Shown here piece by piece: positions 51,946 through 59,856 of a stretch of 64,000 nucleotides of DNA. Below the pieces are notes generated by a model. The model saw only the letters and a list, made by a program, of their open reading frames with translations. It did not search any database and was not told where the DNA came from. How positions within the stretch are numbered: the first letter of the stretch is position 1; each line of letters begins with the position of its first letter. The stretch spans positions 248,001 to 312,000 of the forward strand of contig NZ_JAQPCG010000004.1 in NCBI RefSeq assembly GCF_028464145.1, written 5' to 3'. Origin of the DNA: Maribacter sp. PR1. Lineage in GTDB: Bacteria; Bacteroidota; Bacteroidia; Flavobacteriales; Flavobacteriaceae. Position numbers and translations under genes: made by a program.

Positions 51946-52617
51946 TCAAGGATTTAAATACCCTTTATATTTTTGAAGTCCTAAATTAACCATCTGAACT
52001 GCAGCACCACTAGTCACGGTAGCCCCGGAGATACCATCTATAAACACCCCATCATCCATTCTTTTCTCCATGTTTTGTTGAAGAGCAAAGAAATGCTTAT
52101 CCAAATCTATTTTTGTTCCCACAAACTGATTTTCAAAAGACTTTTGCGTCGTTGCCGACCCATAACCATATGTTTCAGCCTTATGGTCAAATTCAATTTT
52201 TTTGATTTCCAAGGTCTTTATATTAACCAATACCTTGGCCCAGATAGCACCGCCAAATCCCCTTCCATTTATTGGCAAAATAGCGGTATTCGTATTTATA
52301 ACTTCAAATATGGGCAAAGCATCAACAGTATTGGATTTTTTCAACTCTTTAAATAGACGAACACCCTCGTTCATGTCAATATCTGTTATAATTCCCTGGG
52401 TATCAATCTTCTTAAAAGCAATTATTTTGTTCATATCCACACTATCTGAAAAAGTAGAATCGGCAAACTTTAGTATTTCCTTTTGTACTGCAGATAATTG
52501 TTTAATCTTAGGTGATTCTTGAATGGTTTCTCCGGGAGTGGGCATGTTAGCCTTCGGTTCTTCCTTACAGCTAAAAACTATAATCATAAGCAATCCAATA
52601 ATCCAAAATGCCCTCAT
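51946..52617 (-). CDS. FMN-binding lipoprotein (NqrC/RnfG-like domain)
   Basis: The 223-residue lipoprotein has its lipid Cys at F-S-C (residue 17) after MRAFWIIGLLMIIVF, and a C-terminal FMN-binding domain with S-G-A-T-V-T-S, where the second Thr position is the usual covalent FMN attachment site in NqrC/RnfG proteins. No Nqr/Rnf partners are near. It may act in periplasmic electron transfer. The ATG at 52617 matches the signal peptide, not the upstream alternative at 52653. Confidence 0.82.
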   Translation of the reverse strand: MRAFWIIGLLMIIVFSCKEEPKANMPTPGETIQESPKIKQLSAVQKEILKFADSTFSDSVDMNKIIAFKKIDTQGIITDIDMNEGVRLFKELKKSNTVDALPIFEVINTNTAILPINGRGFGGAIWAKVLVNIKTLEIKKIEFDHKAETYGYGSATTQKSFENQFVGTKIDLDKHFFALQQNMEKRMDDGVFIDGISGATVTSGAAVQMVNLGLQKYKGYLNP

Positions 52618-52646
52618 AATTGAAATTTTTTTACATTCAAATTTGT

Positions 52647-52836
52647 CTAACAATTAATTCTTTTCTCCATTTTTAAGGAAACAATTGCAATTATAATAAG
52701 CCCCAAACCTATGCCAGATAATATGCTGGCAACCATTATCAATGGCGAGGCTTGTAAAAAGGCAACCCTACTCCACACCAACCATGGTCATTCCTCCAAT
52801 GGCCAAGACACGCTTATCCTCTCTTTTGTTTTCCAT
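52647..52836 (-). pseudogene. Frameshifted small membrane protein
   Basis: From ATG 52836 the frame reads MENKREDKRVLAIGGMTMVG then hits TAG near 52770; one base over, the frame continues V-A-F-L-Q-A-S-P-L-I-M-V-A-S-I-L-S-G-I-G-L-G-L-I-I-I-A-I, a clear two-segment membrane protein, to TAG 52647. The total length is 3n+1. Probably a single indel in a small gene between the SDR and the FMN lipoprotein. Confidence 0.6.
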
Positions 52837-52860
52837 GATTTTATATATTCATAATTAGTT

Positions 52861-53622
52861 TTAGTTGACCAGCATCCCCCCGTCCACCACATGAATACAA
52901 CCAGTGATCATTTTACTGTCATCGGAAGCTAAGAACAGGGCCATATCGGCAATTTCCCTTGACTCTACGTAGCGACCAAAAGGAACGGCAGCTTCAAAAC
53001 CTTTGAGTGCTTCCTGAGGGTTTTTAGGTGATATATCCTTTTCTATCCTCCTCATCATTTCATTATTTACCGGACCAGGATGAATGGTATTCACTCTAAT
53101 TTTATTTGGAGCAAACTCCAAAGCCGCCACCCTCATTATACCAATTACAGCATGCTTAGTGGCCACATAGGCACCTAATCCTGGAAAACCTTTTAGTCCG
53201 GCAACGGAAGAAGTAATCATTACACTTCCGCCAGCCTTCATTTTAGGAATTACATATTTGCAGCCCAACCAAACCCCTTTTAAGTTTACGTCGATAACCT
53301 GATCAAAAATATCATTAGGATATTCTGCAATGGACATGGAAGTTCCCTCTATACCAGCATTTACAAAAAAGATATCAATCCTATTATGGACTTCCAAAGT
53401 ATGGGCAACCATCTTTTCGTTATCCTTAGGTTTAGAAACATCAACAACACAATACGACAAGTTCTCGTGATTTATCTCTATACTAGCCTGCTCCAGTGCT
53501 TCTTTGCTAATATCAGCAATAACAACCTTGGCACCTTGGTCCAAGAACAATTTTGCGGTTGCCATTCCTATTCCTCCCGCACCACCAGTAATAATCGCTA
53601 CTTTATCGTTTAATCGCCCCAT
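52861..53622 (-). CDS. Short-chain dehydrogenase/reductase
   Basis: The 253-residue enzyme has the NAD(P) motif T-G-G-A-G-G-I-G near 12-19, N-A-G near 88, catalytic Ser in M-I-T-S-S-V-A-G and Y-V-A-T-K. It is a classical SDR of unknown substrate. First gene of the minus-strand unit that continues with the broken membrane gene, the FMN lipoprotein and DinB. Confidence 0.9.
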   Translation of the reverse strand: MGRLNDKVAIITGGAGGIGMATAKLFLDQGAKVVIADISKEALEQASIEINHENLSYCVVDVSKPKDNEKMVAHTLEVHNRIDIFFVNAGIEGTSMSIAEYPNDIFDQVIDVNLKGVWLGCKYVIPKMKAGGSVMITSSVAGLKGFPGLGAYVATKHAVIGIMRVAALEFAPNKIRVNTIHPGPVNNEMMRRIEKDISPKNPQEALKGFEAAVPFGRYVESREIADMALFLASDDSKMITGCIHVVDGGMLVN

Positions 53623-53672
53623 AATCTGTTAATCTTTATAAACCGTTTTTATTATTTTCAGAAGGTTATATT

Positions 53673-54311
53673 TTAATTTTTTAAAGCTGTTTTCCGAATT
53701 TCCCAACCTTGATCCTTAATATGTACCCCTACAAGGCCCTCCGCTAAATATTTTGCTCCGATTGAAGGTACTTGATACCGTTTTTTGGTCATTTGGATGT
53801 TCTGTCGCCGTTCTAAAAATTCGTCTATTTCACCGGAGGTATCCAGTAACACATCAAAGAATTTAAACTCATATATATTAAGTTTGAATTCGTTTTGCCC
53901 CTTTAAAGTCTTATCGAACAAAACTCCTGTAGTATAACCATTCTTAAACGGATACACATTTAAAAATTGTGGTTCTATTACCGTGTTTCCTTTTGTGTCC
54001 ATAAAACCATATAAAGGGACTCCATCCTCCACGTTCTTAGTAATTAAACACCTTCCCTCTTGGAAAACAGGATAACGCACTCCAGAAATATCGGAACGGG
54101 ATGTATCCGCATTCTCGTTCCAATAAACATCATCTCTATAATCGATGACCAAAGCCCCTTTTGCATTGATAAAACCCCATTGATTTCCTTGGCGAACCCC
54201 AGCCAATCCCTCACTAAAAGGGGCTATTTCATCAATCCCCTTAAGCCGTTGCCCTACCATTGTTGAGGGTAAAAAACATATAAAAGCAAATAATAACAGT
54301 ATATTTTTCAT
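53673..54311 (-). CDS. Secreted WG-repeat protein
   Basis: The 212-residue protein has a signal peptide (M-K-N-I-L-L-L-F-A-F-I-C-F-L-P) and WG beta-repeats: G-L-A-G-V-R-Q-G-N-Q-W-G-F-I-N-A-K-G and Y-G-F-M-D-T-K-G-N. The position of the -7 element (54340-54333) excludes the longer ORF start at 54335, fixing Met at 54311. Under the same box as the hibernation factor; role in the envelope unknown. Confidence 0.8.
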   Translation of the reverse strand: MKNILLLFAFICFLPSTMVGQRLKGIDEIAPFSEGLAGVRQGNQWGFINAKGALVIDYRDDVYWNENADTSRSDISGVRYPVFQEGRCLITKNVEDGVPLYGFMDTKGNTVIEPQFLNVYPFKNGYTTGVLFDKTLKGQNEFKLNIYEFKFFDVLLDTSGEIDEFLERRQNIQMTKKRYQVPSIGAKYLAEGLVGVHIKDQGWEIRKTALKN

Positions 54312-54332
54312 AACTCGAGTTTTTAATTTATT

Positions 54333-54406
54333 CAAAAATAAAGTAGTGCGGTATAGCCTGAAATGATAAAAATCATTTTATAAGAAGAATAGCGAACTTA
54401 CTTTTG
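54333..54406. promoter_or_regulatory. Bidirectional box-controlled promoter, WG protein and HPF
   Basis: Perfect palindrome ATGATAAAAATCAT (54363-54376). Perfect -7 elements on both sides: TACTTTTG (54399-54406) and TATTTTTG (54340-54333, minus). Confidence 0.85.
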
Positions 54407-54430
54407 AACTGAAATCAAAACGTACTTTTT

Positions 54431-54742
54431 ATGATAGTAAATATTCAATACTTAGACATGCCAGAAAGCGAGTCATTAAGTGCAATAGTAACCCGAAACC
54501 TAAATAAACTAGCCCATAAATATCAATTCATAATCCGAGGAGATGTTTGTTTCAAGTTAGGTCAAGGCACCGATGGCAATAATAAAATTTGCGAAACACA
54601 ACTAAGCGCGCCAGGTCCCCGGATTTTTGCAAAATCCGCTGAAAATAATTTTGAAAAGTCAGCCGCTGAAACTGTAAGCGATTTAGAGCGGCAATTGAGA
54701 AAACGCAAGGAAAAATTTAGTAGACGTAAAAAAGCTTTTTAG
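54431..54742 (+). CDS. HPF/RaiA-type ribosome hibernation factor
   Basis: The 103-residue protein fits the short HPF/YfiA fold (beta-alpha-beta-beta-beta-alpha): N-terminal strand I-V-N-I-Q-Y-L-D-M, conserved D-x-x-L-x-R/K-Q-L-R-K-R-K in the last helix, basic tail R-R-K-K-A-F. Such proteins inactivate 70S ribosomes in starvation. It is 1 bp from the next USP gene and under a bidirectional box. Confidence 0.8.
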   Translation: MIVNIQYLDMPESESLSAIVTRNLNKLAHKYQFIIRGDVCFKLGQGTDGNNKICETQLSAPGPRIFAKSAENNFEKSAAETVSDLERQLRKRKEKFSRRKKAF

Positions 54743-54743
54743 T

Positions 54744-55574
54744 ATGAAAAGAATTTTGGTACCTGTAGATTTTTCCGAAACCTCAACTCATGCCTTGGAG
54801 ATTGCAGCACTAATTGCAAAACGGCAAAAGGCTGAAATTGTAGTATTACATATGCTGGGTCTTTCGGAAGCTGTGTTGTCCAAAAATGAAATACAGGAAT
54901 ACGAGGAGGCAAGATATTATATGGAACTTGCCAAAAAGCGATTCATACCTTTTTTGGATAAACCATATTTGAAAAATATTAGAATAAGGGAAATTGTTCA
55001 AAACTATAAGATTTTTAAAGAGTTCAACGCGTTGGCCCAAGAACAAAATATTGATCTAATAGTCATGGGCTCACATGGAACTAGTGGGGTTAGGGAAGTA
55101 TTGGTTGGATCAAATACCGAAAAGGTAGTGCGTACTTCAGACGTGCCGGTTCTCGTAGTAAAAATGCCAAATCCAGAATTTAAGATCGAAAAAGTGCTTT
55201 TTGCTTGTGACTTTTCCGAAGATGTAATTTTGGCCTTTAAAAATGTTCAGGCATTTACAGACAGTTTTTCTGCCAAATTAAAACTTATCTATATCAACAC
55301 TCCACATAATAGTTTTAAGAGCACGAATGAAATCGAAGAAAAAATCTCAAATTTCTTTTTTAAGGCAAATGATGCCTCACAAGAAGTGGTAATTTATGAT
55401 GACTACACAATTGAGCAAGGATTATTGAACTATTCCCAAAAAGGCGGTTTTGATCTACTTGCCATGCCCACACATGGCAGAACGCCTATTTCTCATTTTT
55501 TATTAGGTAGCAGAAGTATTGGTGAGGATGTTGCCAACCATGCCAATATACCTGTTCTCACCATTAAAATCTAA
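54744..55574 (+). CDS. Universal stress protein, tandem UspA domains
   Basis: The 276-residue protein starts K-R-I-L-V-P-V-D-F-S-E-T-S. Its first half keeps V-M-G-S-H-G-T-S-G...G-S-N-T, an ATP-binding USP motif; the second half ends with M-P-T-H-G-R-T-P-I-S-H-F-L-L-G-S-R, also glycine-motif-like. So both halves could bind nucleotide, unlike the first USP of the island. Co-transcribed with the hibernation factor. Confidence 0.93.
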   Translation: MKRILVPVDFSETSTHALEIAALIAKRQKAEIVVLHMLGLSEAVLSKNEIQEYEEARYYMELAKKRFIPFLDKPYLKNIRIREIVQNYKIFKEFNALAQEQNIDLIVMGSHGTSGVREVLVGSNTEKVVRTSDVPVLVVKMPNPEFKIEKVLFACDFSEDVILAFKNVQAFTDSFSAKLKLIYINTPHNSFKSTNEIEEKISNFFFKANDASQEVVIYDDYTIEQGLLNYSQKGGFDLLAMPTHGRTPISHFLLGSRSIGEDVANHANIPVLTIKI

Positions 55575-55613
55575 AAACACGATACAATTATACACGAACT
55601 GAAACCATTTGAT

Positions 55614-56015
55614 CTATGTCAGCAACAGGTCTAACTTTGCCAATATTATTAATTCTGATTTGTTCTTTCCTGAAAAAGAATTAGCGATAGCTCTTGCGGT
55701 TTTTTTTGCCATAGACTTTATTTCCTCCGTAAAGGCGTGTGGGTGTTCTTTATAAAATTCCTTGAATTCGTCAAAACACTCATCGCTGCTTTTTGTATAC
55801 TCCATGAGTACATCGAAAACAATTTCTATTTGGTTTGCGGAGTCGGTGCCATATCTATCCGTAAAGTCATCTAAACACAGCCAATCTTCCTTTACAATTT
55901 CTTTTAATTTATCCCATTCCTTAACGTGAACCTTACCATCGCTTATCGCCACGGCGTAAAACAATTTGCCTAAACTTTCATAGAGCATGTTCATAGTTCT
56001 AGCTGTATTTTTCAT
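55614..56015 (-). CDS. TerB-like helical protein
   Basis: The 133-residue protein has F-Y-A-V-A-I-S-D-G-K-V-H-V-K-E-W-D-K-L, the acidic D-G-x-V-x-x-x-E motif of TerB/TelA-type metal-binding helical domains. Function in the stress island unknown. The ATG at 56015 is downstream of the promoter's -7 (56045-56038), whereas the GTG at 56036 is not, so 56015 is the start. Confidence 0.65.
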   Translation of the reverse strand: MKNTARTMNMLYESLGKLFYAVAISDGKVHVKEWDKLKEIVKEDWLCLDDFTDRYGTDSANQIEIVFDVLMEYTKSSDECFDEFKEFYKEHPHAFTEEIKSMAKKTARAIANSFSGKNKSELIILAKLDLLLT

Positions 56016-56037
56016 CCTTTCCCTCCTTTTAAACACT

Positions 56038-56081
56038 TAAAAGTATCATTTGCTGCATACTTGGCATATGACAAAAATCAG
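56038..56081 (-). promoter_or_regulatory. Box-controlled promoter for TerB-like gene
   Basis: Box ATGACAAAAATCAG (56068-56081), left-facing -7 TACTTTTA (56045-56038, one mismatch). Confidence 0.6.
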
Positions 56082-56092
56082 TCTATAATCTT

Positions 56093-56100
56093 TATATTTG
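56093..56100 (+). promoter_or_regulatory. -7 element directly before kinase gene
   Basis: TATATTTG is a perfect TAnnTTTG but ends only 4 bp before the kinase ATG, so a transcript from it would start at or next to the start codon. It sits 25 bp from the box start, not the usual 36. Confidence 0.4.
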
Positions 56101-56104
56101 ATTT

Positions 56105-57619
56105 ATGCATGTTTTCAAGAAAGACAGTAATATTTTTAATCTACTTTCAGAAGGGGTTTCCGAGGGTATTATCGTCATAAATGAAGAGCAGACAATTGTA
56201 GCCAGCAATACTTCAACCGAGGAAATGTTTGGATACGGAAAGGATGAACTCATTGGGAAACCATTGGAAATCCTAATACCGAACAGATACCACAACCATC
56301 ACGACACCCATGTCAAAAATTTTATTGACAAGGGTGAAAAACGCCAAATGGGACATGGAAGGGATTTACACGGTATTCGTAAAAATGGTCACGAGTTTCC
56401 CGTTGAGGCAGGTCTCAACCCCTTTGAACTCTATGGAGCTACCTACATCATGGCGCTGATTATTGATATTACGGACCGTAAAAGAAGAGAGAAAGAACTG
56501 AGTCACTGGGCACGTATCTTTGATGAATCCCTGAATGAAATTTATGTATTTGATGTTGATAGTCTCGGTTTTATTAATGTAAATAAGGAAGCCCAACGAA
56601 ATTTAGGATATAACATGCAGGAATTGGTGGAGATGACACCTTTAGACATAAAACCTGAACTCAACCTTTCAGAATTTAGGGCTTTGGCACTGCCACTCTT
56701 GGAAGATGAGATGTGCAAGGTAGATTTTGAAACCAAGCACCTTAGGAAGGATGGTACTTTATATCCCGTAGAAGTCCACCTTCAGCTTTCCTTAATGGAA
56801 GAGAAAAAGGTTTTTATTGCCATTATTTTGGACATAACCGAACGTAAAAATTATACGGAAAAACTGGAAAAAAAGGTAGAAGAGCGAACTAAACAGTTAA
56901 CAGAAGCCTTGGCCAAAGAAAAAGAACTTAATGAATTAAAAACACGATTCTTATCGCTGGTATCCCATGAGTTCAAAACCCCTTTGAGCAGTATTTTAAC
57001 CTCTATTACGCTGTTGGGTAAATATACCGAGACAGAACAACAAGAAAAGCGTGATAAACACGTGAACACTATTAAAAATAAAGTGAAATATCTAGATACA
57101 ATTCTAAATGATTTTCTTTCTGTAGAACGTTTGGAATCCGGCAAGGTAAATTATAAAATCGAAATCTTTTCATTGAGCAAAATTGTTAATGAAGTAATCT
57201 ACAACGCAAATATGTTACTCAAATCTGGCCAAAAAATCCAGTATCCCGATAACATTGATGAAATTATTCTCCAATTCGATGAAAAAACACTGGAATTGGT
57301 ATTGTCCAATTTGATACACAATGCCATTAAATATTCTCCGGAGGATTCCATTATCGAATTAAAGGTAGAAATAGAAGAAGAAGAATTTGTGGTTAAAGTA
57401 ATCGATGAGGGAATTGGTATTCCTAATGAAGAACAAAAGCACATATTTGACAGGTATTTTAGAGCAGAAAATGCCCTAGTTACCCAGGGTACAGGGATTG
57501 GACTGAATATTGCCAAACAACATCTTGAAAACCTGGGGGCAAGCATTAAATTCTCTAGTAGGGAAAATATGGGTTCCACCTTTATTTTACATATCCCCAA
57601 AACACTTAACACTATTTAG
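56105..57619 (+). CDS. FixL-like PAS sensor histidine kinase
   Basis: The 504-residue cytoplasmic kinase has two PAS domains (about 10-125 and 130-250), a coiled linker, HisKA with S-H-E-F-K-T-P-L (phospho-His288) and HATPase_c with N-A-I-K-Y-S, D-E-G-I-G-I, G-T-G-I-G-L. In the first PAS, H-H-D-T-H-V and G-H-G-R-D put His66 and Arg86 20 residues apart, the same spacing as heme-ligand His200 and Arg220 in Bradyrhizobium FixL, with the shared R-x-D/N-G-x-x-F-P context. A heme oxygen sensor is thus possible but not shown. It is 3 bp from its regulator. Confidence 0.9.
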   Translation: MHVFKKDSNIFNLLSEGVSEGIIVINEEQTIVASNTSTEEMFGYGKDELIGKPLEILIPNRYHNHHDTHVKNFIDKGEKRQMGHGRDLHGIRKNGHEFPVEAGLNPFELYGATYIMALIIDITDRKRREKELSHWARIFDESLNEIYVFDVDSLGFINVNKEAQRNLGYNMQELVEMTPLDIKPELNLSEFRALALPLLEDEMCKVDFETKHLRKDGTLYPVEVHLQLSLMEEKKVFIAIILDITERKNYTEKLEKKVEERTKQLTEALAKEKELNELKTRFLSLVSHEFKTPLSSILTSITLLGKYTETEQQEKRDKHVNTIKNKVKYLDTILNDFLSVERLESGKVNYKIEIFSLSKIVNEVIYNANMLLKSGQKIQYPDNIDEIILQFDEKTLELVLSNLIHNAIKYSPEDSIIELKVEIEEEEFVVKVIDEGIGIPNEEQKHIFDRYFRAENALVTQGTGIGLNIAKQHLENLGASIKFSSRENMGSTFILHIPKTLNTI

Positions 57620-57622
57620 AAA

Positions 57623-58675
57623 ATGAAACAAATTTTATTAATCGAGGATGATAGGGCCCTTCGCGAAAATACAGAAGAGCTTTTGGAGCTTTCCGGCTAT
57701 TCGGTGCTAACCGCTCCAAATGGAAAAATAGGGATCCAATCCGCAAAAGAAAACCTACCCGATATTATTGTTTGTGACATTATGATGCCCTTGATAGATG
57801 GTTACGGAGTTTTGGAGGAATTGTCGTCCGATGAAAAAACAAAACACATTCCATTTATTTTCCTTTCCGCCAAAACAGAACATAAGGAAATAAGAAGGGG
57901 AATGGACTTGGGTGCGGACGATTACTTAACCAAACCCTTTGAGGAAGAAGACCTAATTAGTGCCGTAGAGAGTAGATTGGCAAAGTCGCAACTTTTGAAC
58001 CGAATGCTTGATATAAAATCCATCGAACAAGATGTTTCTAATGATGAGATGCGTACGTTGCACGAGCTTAAGAACTTCTTTGATGATAACGGTGAAGTGA
58101 TGGATTTTGTTCAGGGTGATATTATTTACAAAGAACGGTCGCGCTCCAATAAAATTTATCTTATTCTAAAAGGTCTGGTAAAGGGACATTGCATGGATGC
58201 GGACGGTAAAGAACTCACAACATCATTATATAGGGCAGATGATTTCTTGGGCTTTACCTCTTTTTTAAACAATATTCCATACCAAGAATCCGCAACTGCT
58301 CTGGAACCAGTGCAGCTTGCGGGAATTTCCAAGGAAAACCTCAAAGAGATTTTAGGAAAAAATAAGGATATTTCTTTGGAACTGATGGAGCTGTTGACCG
58401 AGAACATTTCCCTCATTAAAGCACAATTACTTCAAATGGCCTATAGTTCCGTTCGTAAGAAAACGGCGCAAACTTTGCTACAGTTCGCCGAAATTATGAA
58501 AACAACAACCGAAGAGCCTATTAAAATTTCGAGGAACGATCTCGCCAGTGTGGCAGGAATTGCAACCGAAAGCCTTATACGTACCCTTTCCGGTTTTAAA
58601 AAGGAGGGGCTAATTGCCATTGAAGGCCGGAATATTCGAATCATGGAACTGGAGGCGTTGCAATATGTCAATTAG
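57623..58675 (+). CDS. REC-CRP/FNR fusion transcription factor (kinase partner)
   Basis: The 350-residue paralog of the regulator at 39302 has the same plan: receiver with Asp52 (I-V-C-D-I-M-M-P), CRP-like sensor domain (about 155-275) and HTH with recognition helix I-A-T-E-S-L-I-R-T-L. The Glu/Ile/Arg pattern equals that of the paralog, so both could bind the same boxes. It also lacks Fe-S cysteines. Operon with the PAS kinase makes this the direct phosphotransfer partner; the orphan paralog may also be served. Confidence 0.9.
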   Translation: MKQILLIEDDRALRENTEELLELSGYSVLTAPNGKIGIQSAKENLPDIIVCDIMMPLIDGYGVLEELSSDEKTKHIPFIFLSAKTEHKEIRRGMDLGADDYLTKPFEEEDLISAVESRLAKSQLLNRMLDIKSIEQDVSNDEMRTLHELKNFFDDNGEVMDFVQGDIIYKERSRSNKIYLILKGLVKGHCMDADGKELTTSLYRADDFLGFTSFLNNIPYQESATALEPVQLAGISKENLKEILGKNKDISLELMELLTENISLIKAQLLQMAYSSVRKKTAQTLLQFAEIMKTTTEEPIKISRNDLASVAGIATESLIRTLSGFKKEGLIAIEGRNIRIMELEALQYVN

Positions 58676-58708
58676 GTTTGAATTTAGCATATTAAAATGC
58701 TGAACAAC

Positions 58709-58752
58709 CTGACAAATATCATGTAGCAGGTTTGTTCACTGGTTTATTTTTG
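58709..58752 (+). promoter_or_regulatory. Box-controlled promoter for USP gene
   Basis: Box CTGACAAATATCAT (58709-58722), perfect -7 TATTTTTG (58745-58752). The -7 element overlaps the GTG at 58752, so that codon cannot be the USP start. Confidence 0.78.
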
Positions 58753-58769
58753 TGTATCAAACCTTTTTA

Positions 58770-59606
58770 ATGAAGTACATTTTAATACCCACAGACTTTT
58801 CCGAGAATGCTTGGAACGCTTTGGAATATGCGGTCCATTTCTTTGAAAGTGAAATCTGTAGTTTTTATATCTTACATGTTGGCGAATTGAGCAATTCAGA
58901 GGTGAATAGGAATTCATTTATATTTCCCCAAAGAGTCATAAGTCCTGCTATAAAAGAGAAATTGAAATCCCTTTTTGAAAGAATCGATAGATTATCAAAA
59001 AATAACCAGCATCATTTTATAGCACTTCAGGAGTATGGCAACTTTGTCGATATTGTACGTAAAACGGTAGATTCCAAAAAAATAAATCTTATTGTAATGG
59101 GCACCAAGGGGGCCTCGGGTTTAAGAACGTCCATTGTTGGAAGTAATACCGGGGACGTTATTACAAAAGTGTTTTGTAATGTATTGGTGATACCAGAAAA
59201 TGCTTCATTTATGATTCCCAAGAGGATTGCCTTTCCTACCGATTATAATCTATACTATACCTACCCCATTTTAAAAACTATTGCAGAACTTTTACGCATT
59301 ACAAAGGCTAATTTTCAGGTCTTTAATGTGGCTCAGCCCAATGTTCTATTCACCCGTTTACAAGAAAAAAATAAAGACTACTTGCAAGATTATTTGGACG
59401 AAACATTTCCAAACACACATAGTTTTCTTAGTATCAAAAATCAGGATATTAAGTCCGCTATTCTAAAATTTGTTGATGATAACCAGATTGATATGTTGAC
59501 AATGGTAGCCAAGAACCTGAATTTCCTTCAGCAACTTCTATTCGATACTACCATCGAAAGACTTAGCTTTCACACCACCATACCTCTGTTGGTATTGCAT
59601 GAATAG
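58770..59606 (+). CDS. Universal stress protein, tandem type
   Basis: The 278-residue protein begins M-K-Y-I-L-I-P-T-D-F-S-E-N-A-W-N-A-L and keeps V-M-G-T-K-G-A-S-G...G-S-N-T-G-D-V-I in the first half; the second half ends in a divergent L-P-L-V-L-H-type strand without the motif. It is one of three close paralogs (with 60887 and 61830). Confidence 0.92.
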   Translation: MKYILIPTDFSENAWNALEYAVHFFESEICSFYILHVGELSNSEVNRNSFIFPQRVISPAIKEKLKSLFERIDRLSKNNQHHFIALQEYGNFVDIVRKTVDSKKINLIVMGTKGASGLRTSIVGSNTGDVITKVFCNVLVIPENASFMIPKRIAFPTDYNLYYTYPILKTIAELLRITKANFQVFNVAQPNVLFTRLQEKNKDYLQDYLDETFPNTHSFLSIKNQDIKSAILKFVDDNQIDMLTMVAKNLNFLQQLLFDTTIERLSFHTTIPLLVLHE

Positions 59607-59704
59607 CTACCGCTATTTTCATTTGCCAATAACCACATTCTTAGGATTTTTTTACTTCTTTTTTAAAAAATAGAAATTGAAAGAATTTGTATATACTATA
59701 GATT

Positions 59705-59722
59705 TTAACAGACGGCTGTTAA
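59705..59722. repeat. Perfect inverted repeat before ROK gene
   Basis: TTAACAG-ACGG-CTGTTAA (7-4-7), 70 bp upstream of the island box for the ROK gene. Not followed by a T run; possible operator. Confidence 0.35.
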
Positions 59723-59792
59723 TTGAAAATAAAACCTAACAAGGAAATCATCATTCAATTTGTTTTACTAGTATTGGATTACAACTGCAGAA

Positions 59793-59836
59793 ATGATATA
59801 TATCAGTTGTAACGTGCTTTAAGTTATTTTTATTTG
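59793..59836 (+). promoter_or_regulatory. Box-controlled promoter for ROK kinase
   Basis: Box ATGATATATATCAG (59793-59806) and -7 TTTATTTG (59829-59836, one mismatch). Confidence 0.7.
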
Positions 59837-59856
59837 TAGAATAACACGTTGGCCAG

